Origin: Plantago elongata | Lineage: Eukaryota > Streptophyta > Magnoliopsida > Lamiales > Plantaginaceae | Direction: 5' to 3' | Length of the DNA: 57,094 bases | NCBI GenBank assembly: GCA_036897095.1 | Contig: JAYMSP010000334.1 | Location: 1 to 57,094 of the forward strand | Part shown: piece after piece, positions 36,964-48,900 of the stretch | Position numbering within the stretch: the first letter of the stretch is position 1 | Layout of the letters: each line of letters opens with the position of its first letter | The notes under the pieces: model-generated | The model's input: only the letters and a program-made list of their open reading frames with translations | Told to the model about the DNA's origin: nothing | Databases searched by the model: none | Position numbers and translations under genes: made by a program

Positions 36964-39900
36964 GGTGTCCTCAGTAACACCTGGTGTATCAAGCACACCA
37001 TTCAGTATATTCGGTGTAACATTAAACAACTTCTTACACATATACACTTCACCATAATCCGTAGAACGAAGAATCAACAAACTCCTCGGTTAGATCTAGT
37101 AGAACTCACAGATAAGTTTGGGAGCAAAAGAACAAACTGATCCTAGCAACAGACGAGACTCCAGGAAACCAAAGGCTCTATGAAGCTTAAAATCAGGCAC
37201 ATGGATATACTTCTCACACAATCTCTTTCGCATTAGTAACTACCATGGTAGATGTCTCAGACGCATCCTTTTTATCCTTTCCAGGAGCAGCTGGTGTTTC
37301 CAATACACCCTCTTAGTTAGCAGCAGTTTCCTTTGGTATGAGTCTCTCTGTCACACCAGGTTGGGTAGCTACATTGTTCATAAGCTCATGGATCAGTGTT
37401 ATGGGATCATTGGACACAAATTCCTTGAAAATCGTCTCAACATCAATGTGTGTGTCACCAACAACATTCTTATCCTCACCAGAAGGGTATCTTGGCCTTG
37501 GAAGATGTCACGGTTGCTTTTCCTTGACTTTGCCATGTTTAGTCTGGATGCAGTAGCTGGTGTATCCTCCAGACCCTCTGTCTAGAAATCTATGGCATCA
37601 GCTTCAACCAGTGGTGTAGTGGATACACCGCCTACATCAGTAGGTTTATGAACAGTGGTGTAGTCTCTGCACCAATGTCAACAATTGGGTCATCAAGTTG
37701 AATCTCAGTAGGTGTAGGCACACTCCCTTAGTTCTTTCTTGAATATATCCAAGATCTCCTTGTAATATCCAATCCCTTCCAACCTAGTTATATATACACA
37801 ACTGATCAACTAAAATCATGCAACCAGTTAGGTAAGTGAATAAGGCAAAACATAATCTGAAATTTGTTGAGAAATAGAATTTGGTTGGCTTTGGTGTACT
37901 GGGGACACCAGAGTAAAGCACTGCCGAATCGGGTGTACTGGGAACACCCGAGTAAAGGACTGTCAAATCTGGTGTACTGGAGACACCCGAGTAGACCACT
38001 GAATATTGCTTTGAGATTACAGAGTGTTCTTTCGTGTTCTAGGTACACCAAGATTGTCACTATAGAGAATACTCAAATTTACATTCCCCCCCCCCCCCCC
38101 CCCTTCTTTTTGCCTTACTTCACAAAACCTAAATCAAATGAGTTAGTACAGATAAACATATACAAAACTCTCCCTCAAAGTAAGAAAGATTTCTCCCCCA
38201 TAATTCATGAACGTGCTTAAGATATAAAACTAAGTCAAACACATAGAATGCACTCATTACAGAACAACATATTCGAACATACTAAAGATCATAAACATTA
38301 ACTCAAACATCATTGATATAACAAGATTAAAAGGCACAACTCATCACACTCCCCCTTTTTGTAAGGAAGGAAAAACCATCATACCCTTCTTTCAATTATA
38401 AATCAATGATAAAAAAACATACTCACTTTTTCTATAAAGTCATGGACATATTAGTTTGTGAATAAAGACAAAACATAGTATCAGCTAGCTGGTGTTCTGG
38501 TAACACCATTGTCGCAACTAGCCAGTAGTGTATCGAGAACACCAGTCTTTCAACACTTATATTTTTCTCCCTCATTTTGTCTTTCTTCACAAAACAAACC
38601 TGAACAACATGTTAGCAACATATGAACTGGCATGAACAAAATCAAACTCCCCCTCAAAATTAGGTAAAAAAGCAAAAGCAAGTAACGAATAATCAATCCA
38701 TCATGTTAAGATCTTTTTTGGATGTTCATATGCAGACTCATCTCCCCTTTTTATGAAGAAGGATCCTTCACAACCATATATAGCATCAATGGTCACGGGA
38801 GGGAGACTTAACAATCTGTAACTTGAGAAAACATGCGAATAGAGAAGAAACTAGGATAAACGAGACAAGTAAGAAAGTAAGAGTGAAGTGAGGAGGATAG
38901 GGGATTGACAAATCACACTTCAATCCAAATGGCTAAAATGAAAATCTTGAGAAACATATCCAAAACTAATGCCACTCATTAGAAAAGGTTTTTTGGTAAA
39001 AGATTTTCACAACTAAACTGGAGATAATCAGTTAGAAAAAAGTCACTTATGGAGAATCTTAGCTAAATGAGAGATAATACGTTACAAGCTAGAAAGAAAG
39101 TCAAAATTATTTCGAAATTAAGCCAGAAACATGATTAGATAAGCCTAAATCATACACACACACACTCACAAATCTTTCATTTAACCAATCTGGGAAGACT
39201 TAGGACTGAGAAGGAATAGAAAGCACAAATCAAAGCAAATTATCAGTCAAACGAAAAGTACAAGGTGTATTGGCAACACCCTACTCAACCCACAATGTAA
39301 TCACAACACAAAGTACATGCAATTCTCCACGTAAAAAATAAAAAGAGGAGGAGAAAGAAACGAGAGATAGAGGGAAATAAGGGGACAAACAAGTACTGTC
39401 ATAGAGTGTAACCATAAAAGAGTGTTGCGGGAACACATACTACAAGTCAGTGTGGTCAAAACAAACAGTCGACCAAACACAAACAAGAGTAAGGTCACCA
39501 CAAACACACTCCCCTGAAAACACTTAGACATTAAAAAGAAGTCAAGAAGAAGAGAGAAAGATTAAAAAAAAATTATTTTATTTTATGAAAGGAGAATAGC
39601 AAATACGAAAGGTGTGACCAGGAAAGCAAGAAAAGCAAAGTAACCAACCACTGTACTCAGCAAAGACACATAGTAAGATCACAACTCACAAACCACCACA
39701 AACAATTCTGGTGTTACCCGGTGGTGTTTCGGAAACACCAGGTTTTTTTTTCTTTTTTCCTTTTTTTTTTAAATAAGTTTTTTTTTATATACAAAAACAT
39801 AACATAAAACCTTTTCAAATAATGCTATATATCATGGTTTTGAGGTTTTACGTAAACATCAGACAGCTTAAGCCAATATACCGCATAACCAAACAAATAG

Positions 39901-40300
39901 AAGAAATCTCCACAAGCAAAATTCGTAACATTCAAATCTCTAGTCCAAATATGAAAACATAAGCGAATAAACATAGGATCACATATGTATCTCAAATTTT
40001 GCTTTAAAGAATTTGGACTAAGTGTTCTTGGTGTGAGTGGGTATATGACATGCACACACATAACATATGATAGATGACAATATGAAATAGAAAGAGGCGT
40101 ACCAATTAAGTTCGATGTAGAAGGGTTACTCCTTATCTCAGCTGATAGCCCATGCCAAACTCGATCATCCGGTACAACATCATGTTCCTCGGTTCCAAAG
40201 TGTGCGGCTGACTTTGATGTTGAATCCGGTGTACCCGCAACACTGGATTCTTGCTCCTCTTTGTCAAGCTGTGGTGCTGCATCCGGTGTACTCGCAACCC
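36964..40300. repeat. dispersed 17-bp GGTGT...ACACC motif in retroelement interior
   Basis: The unit GGTGTAYTGGxxACACC occurs at 36964, 36983, 37293, 37613, 37893, 37932, 37971, 38491, 39264, 39723 and 40228, with weaker copies near 37558, 38526 and 40282. Three copies at 37893, 37932 and 37971 are in tandem at exactly 39 bp. Ends are mutually complementary, so each could form a short hairpin. Read on the minus (element) strand, copies encode GVxxTP, and the tandem set reads GVPSTPDSAVLYS-like repeats. Confidence 0.8.
38086..38103. repeat. poly-C tract
   Basis: Uninterrupted C run of about 18 bases in the retroelement interior; length may be uncertain through sequencing error. Confidence 0.85.
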
Positions 40301-40451
40301 TGGAAATGGCACAACGATTATGCACATTAAATTCCTCTAGCCTCAGCTCATCCTTGCTCCATTCTTCCCAATTCAAATTAATAATCTGTACTAGAATGAA
40401 TATGAACAAAATAGTAGTCATATGTAATAAATCTACAAGCACAAATACCAA
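39825..40451 (-). pseudogene. unidentified ORF remnant of the LTR element
   Basis: A 208-residue open frame near the element's 5' end, just inside the primer-binding site, where gag would be. The middle contains VASTPDAAPQLDKEEQ and VAGTPDSTSK, the coding version of the GGTGT...ACACC motif. No zinc knuckle or capsid motif is seen. It may be a degraded or novel internal ORF, or a chance open frame. Confidence 0.3.
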
Positions 40452-40613
40452 TTAATTTGATACATGCACAAAGTATGATTTTCTTAGAATTAACATAAGA
40501 AAAATCAAAATAATCTACCACATAAAAACTACGAACATAAGGATTCGCTTGATCCATTATATTAATACCAAATTCAAACACCAGTATATTCAGTGCTTGG
40601 CTCTAATACCAAT

Positions 40614-41653
40614 TGAAATAGCAAGCGGACCGGATTTGGTACTAAACAAGCTAAAGCTGAAGCGCAGTGTATCTAGTACACGTAAAACTGTATAAAACAA
40701 TTTAGTGTGTAGTCGCCACACCATGCTGGACCATATAAAGCTCGATTATATATAAACCTAATCTGGAAACCTAATCTGGAATTTAACAAAATATGTAGCG
40801 GAAATAATATGACAAAGAGAAATAAGTTTCTAGCAGATTATATTTCTATAATCCACATAGCCTCATGGCGAAATATCCACTATACGAATAATAAATACAA
40901 AGAACTACTCTATATATATTCTACGAATATATCTAGATGCAAAACATCTAAGCAATTATAAAGAATTAACTCTATCAATCTATCTATCAACCTCTAAATT
41001 TTAGATAGAAAAAGCTTAGAATAGTATGAAAGAAATCGTGAATCTAAAAATAAATAAACTCTCGATTTTTCTTGATTGATCGTCGTAGACTCCGTTGATT
41101 TCTCTCTGTATCTTGATGAGCTCTTGGGGGTATATGTAGTTGTCAAAAACGTCCAGAGCACATTAGATTTGTTGTGATCTTTATTGCTTGCAGTTTGAGT
41201 CCTAATCGTCTTCTACTTCAAGATTTACTCCAACTCAAACTCCAATCCTTGTTGACTTCGACTTATAGATACTCTTGAATTCTTCTTCAATGCATGACCC
41301 ACTATATATAATAGTGGTGAACATCTATGTGAACATGAGAGTCCTACATTGAGTCTTATTCTTATTCCAATCGACTTCTTCTTCTTTTAGGAAACTCTAA
41401 GCGAAGTGCAATCCTTTTTGTATTAGACTTGAAATGCTCCATAATTTTATGAGATCTTTTATCTAAAATATTTGCACACATATATATCCAAAGCTGTAGA
41501 AATAATTAGTGAATAGAATAAAAGTAAAAACTATAAACATAGTATATACATCAAATTTGAGAATTTATCTAGTTGTAAGGTGTATCCAATATACCCACTT
41601 AATATAGTGAAGAGAAGTTCTCAAAGTTTATCATATATAATCTCACACTTACA
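40614..41653 (-). repeat. 5' LTR (right copy)
   Basis: 1040 bp, TG...CA termini. The primer-binding site directly abuts it on the left (40613-40600). Confidence 0.9.
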
Positions 41654-41658
41654 AGTAC

Positions 41659-42098
41659 AACAGAAGCAATGAAAGGAGGGCGAATTTGTGAAACCACAAG
41701 TTATATGGACTCTTAACAATTTTTAGATTGAATTTTTGTGGGATTAGAAGTGACATGTGGATAATTACTCGTAAATTTGGAGTCTTTGGAAATTGGATTA
41801 AAATTATGAGGCTAACATAACTCAGAAAAATGGGAAGACCAGGATGGAACACGTGATATATCTATGATCCATTGCTTCAGTCTTTTCTGACCTCTATTTT
41901 TTCTGGTGTTCTTTTCATATATTTTCTTTTTTTCCTCCCTTTTATATTGGGATATAAAACATACTTGTAAAATTTTTCCTTTTTTATTTCTATATATTGG
42001 GATGTGAAAGCTCAAAAATTATGTTTTTAAAAGGTGTCTGTTTTTTTTCTTTTTTAAAATGTTCCTGTATACTTTGTTGAAAAAAAAATAAAAACAAT
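41659..42098. other. AT-rich spacer
   Basis: No gene. The A-rich end (42080-42098) is the T-run terminator of the minus-strand tRNA gene. Confidence 0.6.
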
Positions 42099-42182
42099 TC
42101 CGACCTGCCGGATTCGAACCAGCGACCTAAGGATAACAGCAACGATTACAGTCCTCCGCTCTACCAACTGAGCTAAGGTCGG
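42099..42182 (-). tRNA. tRNA-Tyr (anticodon GTA) with 11-nt intron
   Basis: On the minus strand the gene begins CCGACCTTAGCTCAGTTGG. The acceptor stem CCGACCT/AGGTCGG and T-stem GCTGG/CCGGC pair fully apart from one G-T pair. Anticodon GTA is the complement of 42147-42149. An 11-base intron (42135-42145) lies one base 3' of the anticodon, the normal site for plant tRNA-Tyr introns. Box B is GGTTCGAATCC. A run of Ts follows the 3' end and should terminate pol III. CCA is not encoded, as expected for a nuclear gene. Confidence 0.97.
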
Positions 42183-42659
42183 TCGTTGGATTTGCCTCTC
42201 AAGATAATATTTATATTGTAAAACAACATATGTGATGGGCTAGTTCTAATTCCAATGGCCCATGGGGTGATTGATCAAATGTCCGAGTTGATATATAAAT
42301 CATGTAAAATTTCTTAGACCAATAATCTATATGTATCTGTACTAATACTAATGAAAAAATTAATTTCATTTAATAATACTTTTAAATAGGTGGTTACTAA
42401 TTTTTACCAAAATACTTAACCCCATTATCTCCACAAATTGTGTAAAATTTGTTTCCATTTGTCCTAAATTCTTCTAAACATATCAACACACTAAAATTAA
42501 TAAATTAATTTATAATAATTACATATACCCCCTTTAGATGTCCATGTTGCAGATGTGTCCACTGAGATCAACAATTACATCCAAGTCAATTTGCGTTGAC
42601 CGGCTTAATTCACTATTCACTTGTATGGCAATTCAAATATGGCCTTGGCAAATTCTTTT
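42183..42659. other. tRNA upstream flank and AT-rich spacer
   Basis: No gene or clear repeat seen. Confidence 0.5.
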
Positions 42660-43135
42660 AAAAAATTGTTAAAACTCTCATTTGTTCTTCTCTTCTATGC
42701 AGAACCACCAGCACCTTCGCCATTCCATTACTCTTCGCCGCCACTTCCGTGCCCGTTTCTCCCGGAACAAACAACATAAACTCCACAACATCGTCACTGA
42801 CTGCTCCGTCGCGACACTCGACACCTTCAACAGCTTCTTCACAATCGTCAGAACGCATTTCTCATCGGAAATCATCTCCATTATGCATTCCTTACAATAC
42901 AACGCCATCTCAATCAGCTTCAGCACCTTCTCCGTCACCTCCAGACTCAATTCCGCTTCGTACAGAGCTTTCGACAACACTCCCACTCCGCCTAATTTCA
43001 CCATTTTCACTCCGTTCCTCTTCGGCGACGTCACAAATCGCATCAACAGAGAAACGAAAGCTTCCAATGCTTCCAGATTCCGATCGAACGTCGAAATCGA
43101 AATCAATTTCAGCAGCTCGAAATAGATTGGCGACT
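42660..43135 (-). pseudogene. C-terminal ARM-repeat fragment of a U-box E3 ligase (PUB)
   Basis: The minus strand reads FELLKLISISTFDRNLEAL, TSPKRNGVKMVKLGGVGVLS, SLEVTEKVLKLIE and VSSVATEQSVTMLWSL. This is the armadillo tail of plant PUB proteins (PUB22/23/25/26 type) that ubiquitinate immune and stress targets. The frame is lost near 42755: the expected continuation EVAAKSNGMAKVLVVLH is found in another frame and runs to a stop near 42660. The 5' side ends abruptly in GGTGGT-rich simple sequence, and no U-box is present. It is a truncated, frameshifted copy. Confidence 0.75.
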
Positions 43136-43139
43136 GGTG

Positions 43140-44295
43140 ATGGTGGATCGATAGAGTGCCTAGGTCGAAGGAGCTGGGAGATAAGGACGGAAGACGGAGG
43201 ATTGTGGTGGTGGTGAGGTGGAGGACTATGGTGGTGGATTGGTGGTGGTGAGGCGGAGGACTGTGGTGGTGGACGTGTGGTGGTGGTGAGGCGGGTGACT
43301 GTGGTGGTTGTTGCAGGGACTGAAATGAAAGTTATTAGAAACCCTTGTAGTTGAGAATTTGATACACCTAATTGCAAAATTCAAAACGTTCTAGGGACTA
43401 AATTGAACTTTAAAAAATTTGAAGGGTGATATTTTGATATTTTGAAAAATAGAAAGTTGAAGAGTGATATTCTATTTTGTTCAAGGACTTGAACTGTAAA
43501 AAGGTTGTTTGGCCCATTTCAAAAGCTGAAATTCAAACAGGGGCAGAAATGAATTTTTCAGGCTTAAGTTCGCTGAAAATCAAATTATGGACCTGGATGT
43601 AATTGATTTTTATGACTAAGACTTTCATGTAATTGTTGATCTGGGTGGTAGACATCCGTAATTAACGTATCTAACATGGGTGGTAGATGTAATTTTCCCT
43701 AATTTATATAATCACACTCTAATTCTATATTATTATCAATGCTTTTATCATTACAAATGATTAGGTATTACGGAATTTGATCAACTTGATAAATAAATTT
43801 TATTTTTTCATTTATTTATTTAGTGCATTAGTGTTTACGAGCACACGGGTACCTCGTGTCAAGGTATACTAGTATTCATAAACAATCAATCTTTCAAATA
43901 AACAATTAATTTATCTCTCATTCATATACCAAACCTTCCAATAAACCCAACCACAACAATAAATGTAATTTATCCATGACCTCCAACATTTTAATTTATT
44001 CAGCTAATATAATTATTCTTTTTATTATTATCATAAAATATAAATAATGGATAAATAAAAAATAGTAATCAAAAATAATTTTAAAACTCAAACTTAAATT
44101 GAAAAGTTAAAATTCAAAGTAATGTAATTAATATGGAAAAAGAATTATAATCCCTCAAATATAATTTCCAAATAATAACATGAAAGTAACAAATTTAAAT
44201 TTTATATAAAAATAATATTTTTAATGAATTTTAATATATCATTTATACGAAAATATACTAATAAGTTGTTAAAATTTAAAGAAAAGGAAAAAAAA
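43140..44295. other. GGTGGT-rich patch and AT-rich spacer
   Basis: 43140-43310 is GTGGTGG-rich, possibly expanded microsatellite. The rest is AT-rich with no gene seen. Confidence 0.5.
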
Positions 44296-44296
44296 C

Positions 44297-44335
44297 AGCT
44301 CAACTCGGCTGGTAAGACGCTTACCCTCCAATTAA
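44297..44335 (+). repeat. truncated copy of the short tRNA-derived SINE
   Basis: 'cagctcaactcggctggtaa' and 'gacgcttaccctccaattaa' match the head of the copies at 6430 and 44496. Box B is missing. Confidence 0.6.
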
Positions 44336-44483
44336 TATTTTATTTATACGAAAATGAATTCTAATATATTATTTATACGAAAATATATTAATAAGTTTTT
44401 TTTAATTGGTGATGGTCCCAACTACCACAAACATCCAAAACACTCTGATAATTTCAGTCTTAACGATATATTTCTAATTCAAT

Positions 44484-44594
44484 TCACCATCAAATACAAC
44501 AAAACTCAGTTCAATTGGTAAGACGCTCCCTCCAATTAATATGTCGGGGTTCGAATCACCATTTAGCCGTTTAAAAAAAAAATCATCATCAAAT
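44484..44594 (+). mobile_element. short tRNA-derived SINE, second full copy
   Basis: Body 44496-44582: box A (TCAATTGGTAAGACGC), box B (GGGGTTCGAATC), then 'accatttagccgtttaaaaa' as in the 6430 copy. It is flanked by a 12-base near-perfect target duplication, tcaccatcaaat (44484-44495) and tcatcatcaaat (44583-44594). Confidence 0.8.
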
Positions 44595-44975
44595 TAGCTC
44601 ATTACGGTTTATGGTGAATTGGTGAAGCTATTTTTTGCTACTAAAACCATCTCCACTAGTTTTCTTTCACCGTATAACCCTTTTTCTAGCGTTTAATATA
44701 CTCTTTAGTAGTATGAATCGGTGAAAAATGTCGGAACAATTTTTTCACACCTTTAGTAGGCGAATTACTTGATGATTTGTACTTGGAATCATATCCCTGA
44801 AATCCCATAATCCATCACAACAGAAGAGTACTCCTCCAAGCTATATATATCTTGCAATTAAGATAAATCACTTGCATTCTAACTCTATACTCAATCGTCT
44901 ATACTAAACAATCGTTGATATGGTTATGTGGTCAACGATTAATTAAAATTAATTTTAACGATTTTAACCTTTATC
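44595..44975. other. AT-rich spacer
   Basis: Nothing recognised. Confidence 0.4.
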
Positions 44976-45458
44976 CAGACCACCGGAACTGTGCCCAACA
45001 GAGGAAGAAATCGTCAAAGTTAACTACGACGCCTCTTTCAATCCAAGGACTAAAGAAGCTTCAGTCGTGATCGTTGCTCGGGATAATCATGGGCAGGTAG
45101 TCGCTTGGAAGAGGCGCAGTTTCCACCATGCATGTCGCATCACCTGAAATTGCCGAAGCTTGGGCAGCCAAGGAGGCTGTAATTTTGGCTTATGACAGGG
45201 ACTTTATGAAGGTGGAATTTGAAGGTGATTGTTCGAATGTTGTGTCTGAGTTAGGTTCGCAGGTGGCTTCCCTTTTGGCGATTGGGAATATCATTGAGGA
45301 AGCCAAACTTGTGGCTGTGTATTTTCATTCTGCAGCTTCATTTTCTGTTAGTTGAAATAAGGGGCTAGCTCATTCTATTGCTACTCAAGTGCAGGTTGAT
45401 GGTTTTGGTCTTTCTGATCTTCCCATTTCGAACCCAGATGTAACCTTTTCAAGTTGAT
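44976..45458 (+). pseudogene. RNase H-like (RVT_3) fragment of a LINE-type element
   Basis: The first frame reads RPPELCPTEEEIVKVNYDAS, ARDNHGQVVAWKRR; after a shift at about 45128 it reads SPEIAEAWAAKEAVILAYDR and KVEFEGDCSNVVSELGSQ. These are the D, E and D regions of the RNase H fold found at the C-terminus of plant LINE polyproteins and in derived host genes. A four-base duplication (gcat) at about 45130-45134 explains the frame change. A stop at 45352-45354 (TGA) then interrupts VSFSVS...NKGLAHSIA. No upstream RT is seen. It is dead. Confidence 0.75.
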
Positions 45459-45914
45459 TAATGAATTTCTATGTTGGCCTAAGAAAATAAAAAATCATGT
45501 CAATGTTTTTGGCATTTCACTCAAAAAAATCTCACCTATATGTTATTCTCTTTATTTCGAAATAATTCATACATTAGTAGTTATTCAGTGAAAGGGAATA
45601 AAAATGATAAATGTATAAAATTATTTAACGTGAGAGGATCATCTTGAACGTAGAGTATTAAAACATCATGGAAGTCAATGAAGCATCGGGAGTTTCTCCT
45701 TAAATGAATATTTTGATTTAAGAATAAATAAATTGATAAATATCTCATATTATTTCAAATTAGTTTAATATGCTTTCACTCTGAAAATTACAAAAGAAAA
45801 AATAATTTACATAAACAAATTGGCACCTCTCCTACTACGTATATTGATGTAGTGATCATTTTTCATCACAACTAGATCTTTTGCAATGTCTCATGGGTTA
45901 GAAGATAGTGTATG
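45459..45914. other. AT-rich spacer
   Basis: Nothing recognised. Confidence 0.4.
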
Positions 45915-48900
45915 ATTCGACCCTATCTTGTATGGATTCGAAACGAGAACAACCCCGTTCCCAACAATTCCAACCCCAATATGTCGATAGGGAACATCCG
46001 GGAACTTATTCATAACTTATGAAAATGAAGAAAATCCTATTCAGTTGTACGCAGGCGAAGGATCAATCTAGAATGTGTCTGCCAGTTTGTTGAATTCAGG
46101 GAATTTTGTTCTGAGACGGGTTGCAGCGGATGGTAGTGAAGTCGTCCTGTGGCAGAGTTTTGACTATCCGATGGATACCCTCCTTCCAAGGATGAAGTTA
46201 GGTATCAATCACAAGGCTGGAAGAAATTGGAGTCTCACTTCCTAGTTTCAGGAAAACAATCCAGCATCAGGATGTGTTATGCTCGAGTGGGATTCCAACA
46301 TGAACAATCTATTAGTCAGGCATCGGGGTCTCTTGCACTGGACAAGTGTAAAATGCAAGATTGCAATATAGGACTAAAAACTCTGGGAGATAGCGTCAGG
46401 TAGTTCGAAAATATGCAACCACCTAACCTGCGGAGCTTTAACTACAATTTATGTCACTAGCCATGAAGAGGAATACTTAACGTATTCATTATTGATAGCT
46501 CCAAACAGCACACCTGATTTCAGAGCTGTTCTGTCAGAGTGGATGCTCGAATATCTGAGTGATATGTCAGACTATGCCCAGTTTCAGTTAGCACATATCA
46601 GTTCTTGTTATGGTTATAGCACCCAGCAGGGCTGTGAACTATGGCAACAACCCACATGCAACGATCACCAATTGAATTTTGAACTCAGAGTTGGCAGGAG
46701 CGAGCACACACCCACGGAAGCAGCCTCAAACTATGCCGCTAGATTTTTTGTGTGAAAGTACTATTATATCCCTGCTGAAATAATATGATTGTAAAACAAT
46801 TGCAGACTAAGAAATCAAATCCACAGAGTGGCTGAGTGGTATGCTGGTTTTTGCTAATTGTGCTATCAGTACTATGTCAGTGGTTCAATACCTAACAAGA
46901 GCTTTACATCTTTCACACATTTAACCTCACCTAACAAGCACACCTTTTGACGTTTTATTTAAACTTCTTCTAAATGTCATGTTCTTTTTTGTTTGTTTAT
47001 ATTTTATTCAATCATTTGCTTTTTATAATTAATTCTCCTCTTTATAATTTTAGTATATTGCAATTTTCACACATTTTTAGAGTTCTTTTTAAACTTCTTT
47101 TTCTACATGCCGTATTCTCTTTTATTTTTTATATTTTATTCAATCATTACTTTGTATAATTAATTCTCTTTGTAGTTTTAGTGTATTGCATCTTTCAAAC
47201 ATTACATTATGAGGAATTATTACCTAAATTTCTTCTAAATGTAATTAATGTTCTATTTTGTTTTTTAATATTTTATTCAATAATTGTTTTTTTATAATTG
47301 ATTCTCCTCTTTATAGATTTGATGTTTTACCTCTTTTACATTATGAGGAATTATCACCTAAGTGTAACATATTTTGTTTTTATTTTATTTTATTGTAATC
47401 ATCCCTTTTTATAATTCATTCTTCTCTTTTATTGTCTTTGATATTAGTTTTAAGGTCACCGCATAATCACTGACATAACTCTAATAAATGTTATCTAAGT
47501 TATAGTACTTATATTTAATTTCAAGTTAAATAAAAAATGGTATGAAGAGTTTTAAAGTTTAGATTTGAAAAATTACTAAAGATTATGAGTTGTAGTTAAG
47601 TTGAATAATTTTAACGAATAAATAAATATATAATATACAACATGGTAGTTTATAATAACTTTTTAATGTGTTGTTAAATGTGTAACTTTTCGAGGCCTTT
47701 GAGTATAATTTCTGCGTTTGCCATTGAGAGTTGGAGCCTTTCGCTTTAGTAATGATGAAAATTCTCCAACTATAGATTACATGCCAGATACCACCACAAA
47801 CATCAGTTTGAGTGACTGCAGGGAATTATGCTAGAATGACTGCGAGTGCACTGGGTATCATGAGAAAGATTCTGAGTGCTCGCACTTTACAGGCAGAAAT
47901 TTGAGGTTTGAGCAGAGTCTTGATGGTATTACTAATGCTCAAAACATATATCTACTACTATCAGGATCTCCAAATAAGTGAAATAACAGTAAGTTTCGTG
48001 TATTTCCTGAAGGAACGTCATTCTCTGATTAATCGTATTAATGCACACTACTCTGATTGATTTTGTTCCAAATTTTGAGTACAATTCTGATTGATTTTGT
48101 ACTAGATTATATTCTTCAGTGTCTATACTTGCTTAAAGTCTTCTTATAATATTCATTCTTTTTATCAGGCAAGTAATTTATATTCCTGCCTGGGCTTATA
48201 TTGTATTTGGAGCAAGATAGTCATAATATAGGTAGAAAATTTGAAGATAAAGATGTGTACTAGATCTGTAGCTTCCTGTGGTAAAGGCTAATAATGCTGC
48301 CGGTACATATATATAGTTTCTCACTGGATACATTTGCAAGTGTTCAATGGCAGGAGCAAGGAAACTTCTACAGATTATTATTCCAGTATTCGTTGGAACG
48401 ATGCTGCTGATTCTCAGTGTAGCTCTGATCTTTCTCCAAAGATCTAAGCAAAGTATAATCCGATATTCTCTTTAAGATTGCAACATTTGTTGTTATGTTG
48501 CATTGAAATTCTAGTATAATGACTGAATGATCTTATAGGGAAACAGGAATTAGAAGAAAACATGCATGAACTGCTAAAACTTGGAGGATACACGGAAGCT
48601 TATGAAAATGATAAGGGAGGAACCAAGAACCATGACCTTAGACTGTTCGTATATGTAGAACTTTATACTTCTTGTTATATCGCTATACCATTTTCACTTA
48701 TAACTGAAGAGTGAAGACCAATTTAAACTTAGAAGAGGCAGAACATACTCATATATAATATGGCCTTTGTTAACTTTGCAATGTTCTAGGATTAAATGTG
48801 GGATTAATTTCTCAAGTAGTTGATGTTCACTTCTGCAAGATGGCATGTGTCCAATTTTACAGGGCAGAACACCTGAAGGGCATGACATAGCAGTCAAGCT

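Larger units (their letters stand above)
35321..41658 (-). mobile_element. complete non-autonomous LTR retrotransposon, TSD AGTAC
   Basis: Two long direct repeats, 35326-36357 and 40614-41653, both begin TGAAATAGCAAGCGGACC and end CTCACACTTACA on the plus strand. The 5-bp target duplication AGTAC is present at 35321-35325 and 41654-41658. The element runs on the minus strand: next to the right LTR is a primer-binding site (40613-40600; minus strand TTGGTATTAGAGCC, matching initiator tRNA-Met with one mismatch), and next to the left LTR is a purine tract (minus strand TAAGGGGGAGAT). The 4.26-kb interior has no gag, protease, integrase or RT that I can recognise, so it must have relied on proteins supplied in trans. 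Size and lack of domains suit a LARD-type element. The LTRs differ by many substitutions and several indels, so the insertion is not recent. Confidence 0.92.

Noticed and set aside
42682..43377. Plus- and minus-strand Ser/Pro-rich ORFs up to 155 residues
   Set aside because: They overlap the PUB fragment in other frames; only the frame with ARM similarity makes sense.
46820..46910. tRNA-Ser-like stretch 'gtggctgagtggtatgctgg' with 'gtggttcaatacc'
   Set aside because: Box A and B resemblances exist, but no cloverleaf forms and acceptor arms do not pair. It lies inside the receptor-kinase pseudogene.
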